Assembly: GCA_008828725.1 (NCBI GenBank)
Contig: MEHQ01000787.1
Coordinates: 1 to 64,000 of the forward strand
DNA length: 64,000 nt
Direction of reading: 5' to 3'
From: Saccharina japonica
Lineage: Eukaryota; Sar; Phaeophyceae; Laminariales; Laminariaceae
Part shown: in pieces, positions 45,688 through 56,500 of the stretch
How positions within the stretch are numbered: position 1 is the first letter of the stretch
How the letters are laid out: every line of letters starts with the position of its first letter
The notes under the pieces: model-generated
Seen by the model: only the letters and a program-made list of their open reading frames with translations
Database searches by the model: none
What the model was told of the DNA's origin: nothing
Program-made: the position numbers and the translations under genes

Positions 45688-46727
45688 TTTATTTTAGGGC
45701 ATTTGACAAAAAGGGGGACACCCCCCACATACCGTGACAAAAGGGGGGACAAGCACCGGCGGCGAGGTTCTCGTTAAAGAGGTGGTCGTCAACACCAATC
45801 CAACGGCCCAGCGCACTACTATTAACGGTATACTCAGAGTCATATACTAACCATCACTGTGACCGAACAGCTCAACAACCCACTGCCTGGTACATTAAGA
45901 CTCTCTTCTCCTTTACGCCATGGTACATACCTGATATACGCATGTACGTATACGGCGGTACCGGGACTACTACATGTACGTACAGCAGCAAGCGGTAGTA
46001 CCAGAGTAGTACTACTATCCTTTGGTACGTACACATTTACGTATACTCGTATGTATGTTGGCGTTTTTCGGAGACCACAGGGCACAGGGCGCCAACCAAT
46101 GTAATGCATTGATTTGCAGGGCCACACCTGAAAACCACGATCGATTCTGAACCAGATATGCGTGCCATAGGACCTGCTCTCGAATATGTGGTATGCAGGC
46201 AGTACTCACGGAATAATTTGTGATATAAACGTACATCACGTATGCTGATATGCTGATCACGTTTGCCTGGGTATGAGCCGTTGATCTTTTCGACGTTAGA
46301 CGTCGTCTGTTGGGCGTGCCACAACAACCAGAACATGGAGTGGTCGCTTACCCGTGGTCTTTTTGACACAGAAAGGGGGATATCTCTCCGCAACGTGACA
46401 AAAAGGGGGACGTTACGGAAAAAGGGGGACTTTTCCAAACTCAGTAGATGGAAGGGGGTACCCTCGTGTAGGCATAACAAAACGGGGGATATCGTCACAC
46501 CCCCCTTTTGATCGCTCTCGTTCACCCGCTAAACATATGAAAAAACTAAAACGCTGTGGGTGGTACTGTAGGGAGATGCCATATGAGTGTGGCAAACGCA
46601 TCAGGTTTTAATTTCGAGTCGATTTGACAGAGTACATGGGCGTACCCGGCGGCGAAAACCGATGTCCCCCTTTTTGTCACGATGTATGGGGGGGTGTCCC
46701 CCTTTTCGTCAAATGCCCTTTATTTTA
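45688..46727. mobile_element. Mutator-like MITE with perfect 9-bp target duplication
   Basis: The 9-bp TTTATTTTA flanks the element exactly on both sides (45,688-45,696 and 46,719-46,727). The TIRs start GGGCATTTGACAAAAAGGGG and GGGCATTTGACGAAAAGGGG and extend about 55 bp through a GGGGGACACCCCCC stretch and GTGACAAAAAGGGGGAC. The element is 1,022 bp. A 9-bp duplication with TIRs of this length is typical of MULE elements. No transposase is encoded, and frames inside (for example 46,037-46,525, minus) lack motifs, so it is non-autonomous. Further AAAAGGGGGAC boxes recur at 46,375-46,440. Confidence 0.85.
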
Positions 46728-46812
46728 CGTACTATCATACTGTACTAACATGTGCAAGTAGACAGTAGTGCAGAAGACAACAAAGAGGACAGTGTTAATA
46801 GACGTTTGGCGT
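46728..46812. other. Short flank between MITE and LINE
   Basis: Eighty-five bases of ordinary sequence end in GGCGT before an 18-base G run. Confidence 0.5.
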
Positions 46813-49440
46813 GGGGGGGGGGGGGGGGGGCGTACTCATTTGTTGCTTGCCTTAGTCATTTGACCATTGACCACGCATCCCTTTCGAGACGGAGCACCGT
46901 TCCTACTCCTAATAGAGACACCTCCAACACTTGGGCGCTCATTACGTTGTTTCCATATATTACAGAGAAACCTTTTGCTAATCTTATCCCCTTCCTGCTT
47001 CGCCGCCTGTGGCCACCATCTATCTCCTAAGATAGCGATCGTTTTCTCGCTACTATTTAGTGTACCAAACTGCTCCATGTCACACTCGTCTATTTTCCCC
47101 ATCTCCTCCTCTAGCACATCCCTTTCCTCCTTGTACCTTTCACATTCTCCCACTATGTGAACTCTACTCTCTATGGCTTTGCCACATGGGCACATCTGTG
47201 CCTCTACTTCCTCCTCCTCCCGGCTACTGGTATACCTCCTTCTTCTTTCTGGCAGGTCCAGGTCCCCTACACGAAATCGCAGTTTCAGCTTTTTCGCGAA
47301 GTCCATTGGGCCGTGCAGATACCTTTTCATTCCTATTCCTTCTCTCAACCCCCCGTACATCTCTAAGTGTTCTTCCCCTTCCACCTTCTTTCTCAGTGCT
47401 AGCCTTTCCCTTCTTTCTATCCTTTCTTTCACTTCTGTCTTGTATCCGCTAAATTTCTCTATGGCCAGCGTCTCTTTTTGGTTTCCTATTTCCTTCCATA
47501 CTTTCTCGACTACGCTATCCCACCTTATTCCAGCTCGCCCTTTGGTTACTTTCTCCCATACAGCTTTATCGGCTATGGCTGGCAACCTCTTATTTGGCAT
47601 GTTCTTTACTTTATATTGCCATTTCAACTTACGCACGTCTCTATTTGTCTTAAGTGGGTACATTCCCAGTTCTGCTCTCAATACTGTATTACTCGTCGTA
47701 CTTGAGCATCCTAGTACTTTTTTAGCTGCTGTCATCTGTACTGTTTCCAGCTGTTTTACGAGCTTCGCGTTCCCTTCCCATACTTCTCCTGCATATTCTA
47801 GCTTTGGTACAATCACATTCATCAGTATACATCTCTTAATTCTAGTGTCAAGGTGCGAGTCTGTTAGGACTGCTTCCATCTTGCCTACGTGTGCCTTACC
47901 CTTGCCTATTATTTTATTTATGTGTGCATCCCAAGAGCAATCTTTTGAGATTTCTACGCCAAGGTACGTATACTGGTCTACGATCGGTAATTCATCTTCT
48001 CCCCACTTCCACTTACAAGTTACCGGACTCTCCTTATCTTCGTTACATACAACTACTGCGCACTTTTTTACGTTCGCCGTCACTCTCCACTTCCTGGTGT
48101 ACTCGATTGCCTTCTCTATTTGTTTCTGCAGTCCTTCGGGTGTTTCTGATATGCAAACGAAATCATCAGCAAACATCAATCCCGACACCGTATCTTCCCC
48201 CACCGTGACTCCCTGCGATGCTGCTTCTACTGCTACTATCATGTCATTAATGTATACCTTGAATAGGTTAGGTGATAGCGTACATCCCTGGGCAACTCCC
48301 TGTAGGATATCAACGTACTTCGATATTTCCCCGTCCAACATCACAGCACTTCTCGCACATTCCGTCATCTTCTTCATCATTCTCCACATCTTTCCTCTTA
48401 TCCCTATTTCCCACAACTTTTTCCACAGCCCATTTCTCCATACTGTATCGTAGGCCTTCTGTACATCTAAAAAGAAACAGTACGTTGTTAGCCCCGCGTC
48501 TTTCCTGCCTTGGATTATCTTACCTAATGTGTACACATGGTCGACGCAGCTACGGTTTGGCCTAAATCCTGCTTGCCCTTCGCTAATCTTTTCTTCCTTC
48601 TCCATCATTGTTCCCATTCTATCGTTCAAAATCTTACAGAACGTTTTACCTACAGTGCTTAGTAGCGTTATTCCCCTATAGTTACCCGGGTCAGCCTTGT
48701 CTCCTTTCTTAAACAAGTTTACTACTACTCCTTCTCTCCATCTCTTAGGTGCGTACTCGTTTTTCCATATCCAGTTATACAACTTAACCATCATGGTAAG
48801 CATTCCTTCTCCCCCGTACTTCATAAATTCATTAACTATTTGGTCTGCCCCTGCTGCCTTTCTATTCTTAAGTTTAGCTACACACTTCTTAACTTCTTCT
48901 CTTGTGAACTCTCCCTGTAACCCTTCTGAACCACTGTCTTCCCTTTCTGATGCATCTACGTTCGCCTCCGCCCACGCGTTGATATCTTTCTCAAATTCTT
49001 TGTCGAACGTTTCGTTGGTTGTGGGCGTCCCTAGCTTGCGGTAATGCTCTACAAGTACTTCCCTTTTCCCCTTCGAACTACTAACCATTTTACCGTTCTG
49101 TGCTCTTAATGTAGCTATCCCCGTATCTGCCTCTCCTGCTTGCTTGCCTAGTATCCCTTTTATCCCTACCCACATCTGCTTCATCCCGCCATCAAAGTCT
49201 TCATTCGTTTTAGTAACTACGTCTTTCCATACCCCTTTCTTCTTCTTCTCAACCACCTTTTTTACTTTATTTCTAGCAATACCATACTCCTCCCATCCTG
49301 ACGTAGTTTTGCTCGATGCGTATCTTGCGTGTGCCTTTCTCCTTACTCCTATAGCCTCTTTTACTTCTTCATCCCACCATTTTACTGCTCTATTGCATAT
49401 TATCAACTTCTTCCTTACTTATCTGCGGGGGGGGGGGGGC
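46813..49440 (-). mobile_element. 5'-truncated LINE bounded by G/C homopolymers
   Basis: On its coding strand the element starts right after 13 Cs (seen as Gs at 49,427-49,439) and ends in 18 Cs (Gs at 46,813-46,830) directly after GAGTACG, which follows the stop codon by a few bases. The ORF begins in the linker that normally follows the endonuclease, so the 5' part is missing. A diverged second copy of the first 70 or so bases lies just upstream at 49,570-49,660 (CCACCATTTACTGC, ATCAACTTCTTTCCT, CTGCGGGTGGGGG), in the same orientation. That suggests a head-to-tail remnant. Confidence 0.8.
46836..49406 (-). CDS. LINE reverse transcriptase ORF (non-LTR), uninterrupted
   Basis: The 856-codon frame is open throughout. 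It would make the reverse transcriptase that copies LINE RNA into DNA at a nicked target in the nucleus. In order: a KWWDEEVKEAI linker helix (about residues 8-18), GNYRGITLLS (241-250), GQAGFRPNRSC (277-287), motif A FLDVQKAYDTVW (312-323, Asp at about 314 and 320), motif B QGVAQGCTLSPNLF (369-382), motif C FADD (412-415), motif D/E region with YTYLGVEISKD (479-489), and a C-terminal Cys/His knuckle CPCG-x7-HIVGEC (739-755). No upstream endonuclease is present. The first codon given is TTG and a TAA lies 12 bases further up, so the true start was lost by truncation. The absence of any stop suggests recent insertion or continuing selection. A 426-codon antisense frame is its shadow. Confidence 0.9.
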   Translation of the reverse strand: MIICNRAVKWWDEEVKEAIGVRRKAHARYASSKTTSGWEEYGIARNKVKKVVEKKKKGVWKDVVTKTNEDFDGGMKQMWVGIKGILGKQAGEADTGIATLRAQNGKMVSSSKGKREVLVEHYRKLGTPTTNETFDKEFEKDINAWAEANVDASEREDSGSEGLQGEFTREEVKKCVAKLKNRKAAGADQIVNEFMKYGGEGMLTMMVKLYNWIWKNEYAPKRWREGVVVNLFKKGDKADPGNYRGITLLSTVGKTFCKILNDRMGTMMEKEEKISEGQAGFRPNRSCVDHVYTLGKIIQGRKDAGLTTYCFFLDVQKAYDTVWRNGLWKKLWEIGIRGKMWRMMKKMTECARSAVMLDGEISKYVDILQGVAQGCTLSPNLFKVYINDMIVAVEAASQGVTVGEDTVSGLMFADDFVCISETPEGLQKQIEKAIEYTRKWRVTANVKKCAVVVCNEDKESPVTCKWKWGEDELPIVDQYTYLGVEISKDCSWDAHINKIIGKGKAHVGKMEAVLTDSHLDTRIKRCILMNVIVPKLEYAGEVWEGNAKLVKQLETVQMTAAKKVLGCSSTTSNTVLRAELGMYPLKTNRDVRKLKWQYKVKNMPNKRLPAIADKAVWEKVTKGRAGIRWDSVVEKVWKEIGNQKETLAIEKFSGYKTEVKERIERRERLALRKKVEGEEHLEMYGGLREGIGMKRYLHGPMDFAKKLKLRFRVGDLDLPERRRRYTSSREEEEVEAQMCPCGKAIESRVHIVGECERYKEERDVLEEEMGKIDECDMEQFGTLNSSEKTIAILGDRWWPQAAKQEGDKISKRFLCNIWKQRNERPSVGGVSIRSRNGAPSRKGCVVNGQMTKASNK

Positions 49441-50582
49441 AGATAGTCGCAATCCCCTGCGAAGACATGCTATATACGGCAGAGGCGTGCGTGCACCTTC
49501 TTTTATTTTTTTGTTTTATTTTTTTTTGTGTATGTATTTTTTTTGTCCTATTTATGTTTTTTTTTTTCTCTATTCCACCATTTACTGCCTCTATTGGCAT
49601 CATATCAACTTCTTTCCTATTACTTTACTAAATTCTGCGGGTGGGGGTGGGGGGAGGAAAAAATACTGTATATCATATTCAAAAGCGACAAAAAATCTCC
49701 GTGTTTTGGCGGCTTACACTCGGTAAACCTTACAGTTTTAAGTGTTAATAGTGTAGAAACGGCGCGTCTGCCACTATTAAATTATTACCTCTACATTATG
49801 CTGTCTGTAATCTGCTACAAGTAACTTTTCGGAACAGAAAAACGTAAATGAGTACTTGGTATTCGCTTAGGGATTCCATAAAACAGTAAGATATCTCTAT
49901 ATCCCCTTGTGTGTTTCATAGAACCCTAAATGACACACACAATGTTCAACCATTAAGTTTGCGGCGGCATTAATATTATTGATAGCGTCATAAACTACAT
50001 GCTTGTCGTCAATGTTGCTTTTTTTGTTTTTGTTGCTTTATCTTTCGAATTGGGTTGTTGGTATTCTTGTTCTCTGAGATGCGGGAAGGTTTAGCCATAT
50101 ATATTGGTTCGACATGCCACCGTCGTTACTGACGGTTTCACATGTATGTGCATACCGACACTGCTATTACTCGGTGTAACAGCCCGATTACTCCGCGTAA
50201 TCGTCCTATTACTCCCTCCCTTGGCCCCCTCGACTGGGGCCTACTGTACGGTCTCGGACGACCGAGTAAGGCCATTAGCTGTACGTCGTCGAACATGTAA
50301 AGGCCATTTGCAGTACGTGTCCTGCTTTGCAGCGTAGATTCTTCCACTTGGTGTGCCTGTTTGTCTACCTCCATATTGATGTCTGTGACGACCTCCGACT
50401 GGAATATTCCACATTTCGATGGTTCCTATGGATGCGCCCTATCCCCTATCCTATGCTTCGCGTGGGCAGCAAGTATTTAGCGTTGACGTGCGCGACGTAG
50501 CGCCATCCCTCAGCTCCTAAGCTTCCTCCCGAGGCGAGCTTGATGATCCCGGGGTTTTTTCTCAACCTCTACCCGATTCCAG
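49441..50582. other. T-rich sequence and unrecognised spacer
   Basis: Holds the partial LINE 5' duplicate (49,570-49,660) and a T-rich stretch at 49,500-49,570. Nothing else was recognised. A GTAATCG/CGATTAC pair near 50,160-50,215 is a weak inverted repeat. Confidence 0.35.
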
Positions 50583-51270
50583 GCTTAAGGAGCCCCTTCG
50601 GTGATAAACCAAAAGTGTGCTTGAGTGTTGAAAAAACTAACCGTTTTTTTTTTACAGCAGGAACACTGTTTCTGGTATGATAGCACCATATCAGTGCTAC
50701 TTACGGAACACGGCATAGCTACAGTTCTAATGCTCAGATCTCCGACCGGCCAACGTATTGCATGTTGGTTATAGTCTGTAAGAGGTGTTGGGGCTCCTGG
50801 ATCTGCAGGGGAGCGTAGGCATTGCTGTGTTTGCATCACGAAACGATATACATAGTGCTCAGCAGCAAGACACTTTTGGTCGTTTCGGAGCTCCTGTTTG
50901 GTATCTACACTCTGCTGTGGCCACGTAGGACGCTACCGACGGTCGGACTAGGGGCCCAGGTAGGTTCACCTACCAGTGCTCGGCGTCCTCGTCGAAAATC
51001 TGAGTTAAAAGAGTATCAGCAGCCCTGAGCAGCCGGAGAAACTTTCATTTTCAAACTCGTCTTTGGGTACCAGGGGGATGGCGAGTCGTTTTTGAGTAAG
51101 AGGCACTTTTCGTGATTAAAAAGGCGTCTGATCGATCCGGTTCCCGAGATACCGATGTTGACCATGACCTTCGCTCTCTAAACTACTCATTGGTTGGCAG
51201 TCTGAGCATTGGAACCAGAGAAATGTCGCTTTCCGCAGGGAGTCATGAAAAGGTAGAAATTATACCAGGA
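50583..51270 (+). repeat. Dispersed repeat family A, longest copy
   Basis: The head CTTAAGGAGCCCCTTCGGTG is followed by GTGTGCTTGAGTGTTGAAAA, a T run, TACGGAACACGGCATAGCTA, GGTATCTACACTCTGCTGTG and CAGTGCTCGGCGTCCTCGTC. It ends near TATACCAGGAATAG. Collinear copies are at 1850-2512 (reverse) and 14,010-14,545. It ends about 60 bases before the right arm of the inverted duplication. Confidence 0.75.
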
Positions 51271-52337
51271 ATAGTATGGCAACTGAAAACAAAGGGATTT
51301 GTTTTATATTCACTCTACGTATTATGTTTTGCCCGAAGGAGCCCCTTAAAGATCTCCGGTTCGAGCTCATTTTTGCTGTTGCCGGCCTTGTCAGCCATCT
51401 TAATACGGACCCTAACCCGTGTAACGCGTCAAGTTTTTGAAGACCCACACTACAGCGTGAGGACCGTGCGAGAGAGGAGGCAGAGTTAGCCAGCGAGCCC
51501 CAATTATTCCAAAAACGGTCTCGGCGCCATTTGCATCCCCGCAAGGGAATGCCTCCAGGGCTCGGCGAACCGTAACAGCCCCCCCCCCAACGAACAATCC
51601 CGAAAAAAACACTCGATAGTTAAATGACCGAAGGGGCCCCTTAATCCCTTACTAGTAGTATTCGAGGTTATATCGGACTCCCAGAGGTGTAAACGGTTGC
51701 GCCCATCACGGCGTGGGTTTTTTATCGTCCTGTTGTGTGCAGACTGTAACTGTTCGTTGTGGCCCGATGGCAACCCTAAAGCTTTTAGCTCCATTAACTA
51801 TGCAACCAGCACTGTACGCTCCTATTCCCTGTTACATGTACATCATCTCCAAAAGCCAGGGGACAGACATATACCGTTATCGAGGCTCCAGAACGGCACT
51901 ACTACGTGACATGCCACATAATTGGCCAAACGAGAGGAATACTCGAGAAAGGAAAAGCCTTCCGAGACTGATCCGTGGTTTGCTCGTAAGAGAGAGAGTC
52001 GTAGACATGTTGATTATATTCTGTGTGCTTGTTGGATAATTGGACTTCTTTGGGGTTGACCATTGTTTGGTTCATCGCGCAGGTGGAACTACCAAGTGGA
52101 TACAGCGCAGGATGGTGCTGGTAGACTGGTACTGTAGTACACACGCGAACAGACAATGCTGCCGTAGCCGCCCAGACGTTTCTGGGCCAGACATATCGTG
52201 ATGTGTAGAAGTCCCGGAACATCCTCGGTTACGGAGGAGTGGAATGGTGTTCGAAAGAGCGAAGGGAGGGAGATGCATTTGCGTGCAGAGATAATATGTG
52301 AACACACCACAGAGGTGAATATTGTAGTAGATACAAG

Positions 52338-53123
52338 GGCTCCGCTGCACGGGCGGCTAACGCCGCCCGCTACGCTCGCGGAAGGAAGAATGGAACCAAA
52401 TGTGAAAAGCGTAAAACAGGAACATATACTATTTTAGCTGCAACTGGCGACTTGATAATGCCAAGAGCTCCAATGTATGACGGCAAATACAGGACAGAAA
52501 CGATAATGGGAATATCTAGTATCTTCCAACACGAAAAAATATCGCGAAGAAAGCAAAGCTCCGCTCCGCCCGCTACGCTCGCGCAAGGAAAGGGGCAAAA
52601 GAGGTCCACGATGTGGTGCAACGACCGACTTGAAAATGCCAAGAGAGATTCATGGTGCAATGCAGCGAAATTCCTACTGCTGTACGCAACTGAACGTATA
52701 GCACCCGCCTACCGCTGTGTTGTACTGCAGGAGTATATACTGGTATGTGGCTTGTGGCAAAGCACCTATTCATACCTGTATGTACGACGAAAGCAGCAGT
52801 TGTACACCACAAAACGTTTTCAAAAACAAACAAACAAACAAACCAAGATTGAACACACAAACAAACAAACAAACAACTGTAGAGGCGACTTGCAAATAAA
52901 TGCTTAAAGCAGTATCATAGATAGATAGAGCTTCATGCTCAAGGAGAACAAAGCTTTATGTTCGAAAGGAAGAGAAAGCACAGCTACACGGCTCACAGCA
53001 CGGCGCTTTCGCTGCCTGCTGGGGGTGGGATTTGTGGCTGTAAGGGCTCCGCTCCGCGGGCCGCCCGCTACGCTCGCGCAAGGAAAGGGGCAGAAGAGGT
53101 CCACGATGTGGTGCAACGACCGA
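52338..53123. repeat. Right-arm-specific block with thrice-repeated GCTCCGC...GCTACGCTCGCG motif
   Basis: GGGCTCCGCT... followed by CCCGCTACGCTCGCG occurs at about 52,338-52,383, 52,558-52,583 and 53,045-53,083. The last two continue through GCAAGGAAAGGGGCA, AGAGGTCCACGATGTGGTGC and AACGACCGA. A CAAA-type microsatellite lies at 52,820-52,875. The block ends where left-arm similarity resumes. Frames here are not protein-like. Confidence 0.65.
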
Positions 53124-53425
53124 TGTGGGATGAAAATTATCATCAGCAACCACCGCCGTCTGTTTTTCTTCACAGGAATAGCAGCATTGGTATATCGTAT
53201 ACCAGCGGCAGACGGGCTCCTGATACCCTATGGCCATACGATTACGGTCATGCATGAAAATGAAGTACACCCCACTCCCTTTTTATTCTCCGCTCAGTCG
53301 ACCGTTCTGTGTCCTTGCCACTCGTGGCGGCGGTTGCCTTCGGTCTTGTGTGTGCTTCGGCGACAGTTTACAGTAGTCGCCTGGTCGACGAGACAGACGA
53401 ACATCCGCCCGACTTACAGAACAAG

Positions 53426-53545
53426 ATGGAAGGAAACACCGCCATGCCTCCAGCAGGGGTGGCCTCCAGCGACGAGATATGCCAGATCGCTATGACGGCG
53501 CAGGACTACTACGACTCCGATGACGTCTTCAATAACCACCGACAT
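53426..53545 (+). CDS. Methyltransferase exon 1
   Basis: Forty codons begin MEGNTAMPPAGVASSDEIC and end in YYDSDDVFNNHRH before the donor GTGAAG. AQDYYDSDD is the family's N-terminal signature. The frame is also open about 50 codons upstream without an ATG, so an upstream exon or a longer N-terminus cannot be excluded. The left-arm copy has ATA at this start codon. Confidence 0.65.
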
Positions 53546-56500
53546 GTGAAGTGCAGAGCGTACAGCAGCGGTATATAACAGGGGAACCATGGAGCCAGCA
53601 CGTATAACAGCATAAGTACAAAAACGTGTACAGCAGCAGTACAACAGTACAAGTGGGTGGCAGGCTCGCAAATCTTACGGGAGAGCGACATATATCCAGG
53701 AGGCGAGAGAATTCGCCCTTGCCGCCGTATGGTCCATTGTTGCGGACGAGAAGGACAGTTTACGACCTCGCACGAAGGACTTGCATGCGAGCTATATAGG
53801 TAGGGGCGCATAATTTGACTGCGCCGTATGGTTTTCCACACGGAAGGCACAGCAGTGTACTACAGTACATCAGTCATAAGCACACGCTGGCGGCTAAAGT
53901 ATTGGAGGGAGTCCTCCCGCCCGCTTTCCAATCCTGGTCCCAGTATAGTAGCAGTCTTTAGGGGCAGGGGTGATCTCGCCTGCCTCGTCGTCGGCTGTCG
54001 TTCGCGCGAAGTACCTGTTACAAAATCCTCTCACCAATAACCCCATCGTTTGTTTAATCACCTTTGCCGGGCTGCTGTTCATATCTCGGGATGATGTTTC
54101 GCGCGTTTGTGGTTGTTTGCGGCTATCAGAGACGTTGTCCTACAGCCGAATTTTCGTTTGGCTGGTGTACAGTCAATAGAGCGCGGGCTTGGGTGGGCGT
54201 GTTCTATCCTTTGCGGCAGTCCATGGAGCAACGTGCGCCTCGTCACCGTGTAGCATGTAACCTGACACAAGCTTGGTCGGACGCTCTATTGTAGGTAGCT
54301 CCCCCCGTCAGTCCTCCAGATTCCGATTCCGTCACTCCATTCTTCCTCACGATTTAGCGCTCAAACCATCAGTTGCAAGGGACACCACTATGTTGGTTGC
54401 GATATGCGGACCCTCCCTTCCTCCCTCCCCCCTCACGCACAACGCTCGCCCCCCCCCCCCCCCCCACCTCGCCGTGCCTTCTGCCACATGCTCCGCATGA
54501 TCCCTTCAGGCACGGGGAAAAGAGTTCATCCACGTCGGCCTGTACACCACCCTCCAGGCGGAAGACGCCGAGCTCGAAGGAGTTGCCAGGATGGCCAAGG
54601 CCAGCTTTCTGGGCACACAGGAGCTGATGTCTCTGTGCTTCCCCAGCGGCTGCGGTCTCGCTCCCGATGAGTGCACCCTCATGGATATGGGTGCCGGGTT
54701 TGGAGGGACTGCGCGGGTGGCCGCCAAGGAGTATGGCTGCAAGGTACGAGGGGGAGCCTCGTGTCATGTAGAGGTAGTAGGTTATTGCCTTTGTTCAGAC
54801 TGACGCTGTGAACATGGGCACGGGAACGGTTGTTCTTGATCTGCAGCTTTGGCACTACTTCCTCGGACCTACGGGACAAGTGACGGGAGTAAGACCGAGG
54901 CATGAAAATCGCTAGAGGAACTTTTGGCAGACAAAGGGAAGGAGGCAGACCGAGATAGAGACAGGCCCGGAGAAATGGCGGAGGATCGATGTAGAAACAC
55001 GTAAAATATACTCTGCCGGTACCCAGGTCACATCGCTGAATAAATACATCGCGGGAGTTTTGGGTGGTCTAGCCAGCTTCAGCCCCTGGTTCCTGCGTTC
55101 GGTTTTGGCCCGAAACGCGACGGAAGCATGTTTAGTTGACGACTTCCCGTTATTCTCAAGAAAACAAAAAAAAACTATAACGCGCGACGGCAGGGGCGGG
55201 CACTTTAACTTTCTGAGTCTCGTCGACAAACTTGGCAGCTTACCCAACAACCGGCTTCGCGAAAGTATTTCTTAAGACACGCTCCAGTACAAAATATCAT
55301 AATATCACGGGTTACTGCATGGTATCTACCGGTTTCTCTTGTACAACACACATCGGATCCAACGAATAGTTATTTTCAAGTGTTCCCCTCCAGCAAGGTA
55401 TCGTATGTGGTATGCATGCTCCAGTCTGACTTGAACCGAATATCGTTTCATGTACTGTAATAGTATCCTCTCTGTTTTCACTCTGGCCCGAACCAACATC
55501 CCACTTGCTTTTATTTTTTTTCAGGCTCCTACTTACTGTAGTACACGCCTTCCTTCTTTGGGAAACCCCCGTGTTCTCTACTCTTTGAGCGTCAACGTTG
55601 CACTCGCTCCTACTGCAGGTTGAGGAACTCTGGCCAGGCCCAAGCGGTGGTAACGGTCCAGGTTCGAACGTAAACCCTCTGACGTACATATATGGCACGG
55701 CTCGTTTAGAAACATCAAACAGAAGGCGCGCGGAAACTTCACCTTTACCCTGTATGCTGTAGATGCTGCTGCTGCCGACAGTGAAATTCACCCACTCCCG
55801 AACCAAACAAAACCCCCTGCGACAACCCTACCCAAGGTGGTTTGCATCAACATATCCAAGAAGCAGAACGCATTGAACGCCAGTATGAACAAGGCTGCTG
55901 AACTGGAAGACAAAATCACAATTCCCGGGGAGAAATCGTTCTTTGACACGGGCATGCCGGACTCCAGCTGCGATGTTGTCATCTCCCAGGACTCGCTAAT
56001 GCACGCAGGGTCTGCTCGTCACAAAGCGATCGCGGAGGCGGCGCGCGTGCTAAAGCCAGGGGGCAGTATGGTTTTCACGGATTACTTTCAGGCAGAGGAT
56101 GCCGTGGCCGAGGACTTGCAGGCGGTGAGGGGGTTAACGAGGTTGGCGTCATGACGGGCTAGAGGGGGGAGGGGGGGGGGGGGGGGGCACCGGGAGCCGA
56201 CGCGGTCGAGAACGTGCATCGCCCCGCAGTGGTTGAGGATGGTACCATGTGTGTGCATCTTTAGCTTGCTGCTCCCCACTAGCGTGTCTGTTTTCGGCAA
56301 ACACGTGGTCATATTTGACTTTAGCGGCGCGGTAGAGCCTCAGCCATCTCTGTCCGCTCCGCGCCGACCCCTCCGGGAGGATACACACCTCGCCTCAAGG
56401 CAAGGGTGCCATTCCTCGTGCCCCGAGTACGTCTTGCCGGCATGCCGGCGTGTGGTTGTGTCGCATAGAGTTCAGTCGCCAATTATAGAGCAATTAAGGA

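Noticed and set aside
47173..48453. 426-codon plus-strand ORF
   Set aside because: It lies wholly antisense to the LINE reverse transcriptase, and its Ser/Leu/Phe-rich content is the mirror of the RT codons.
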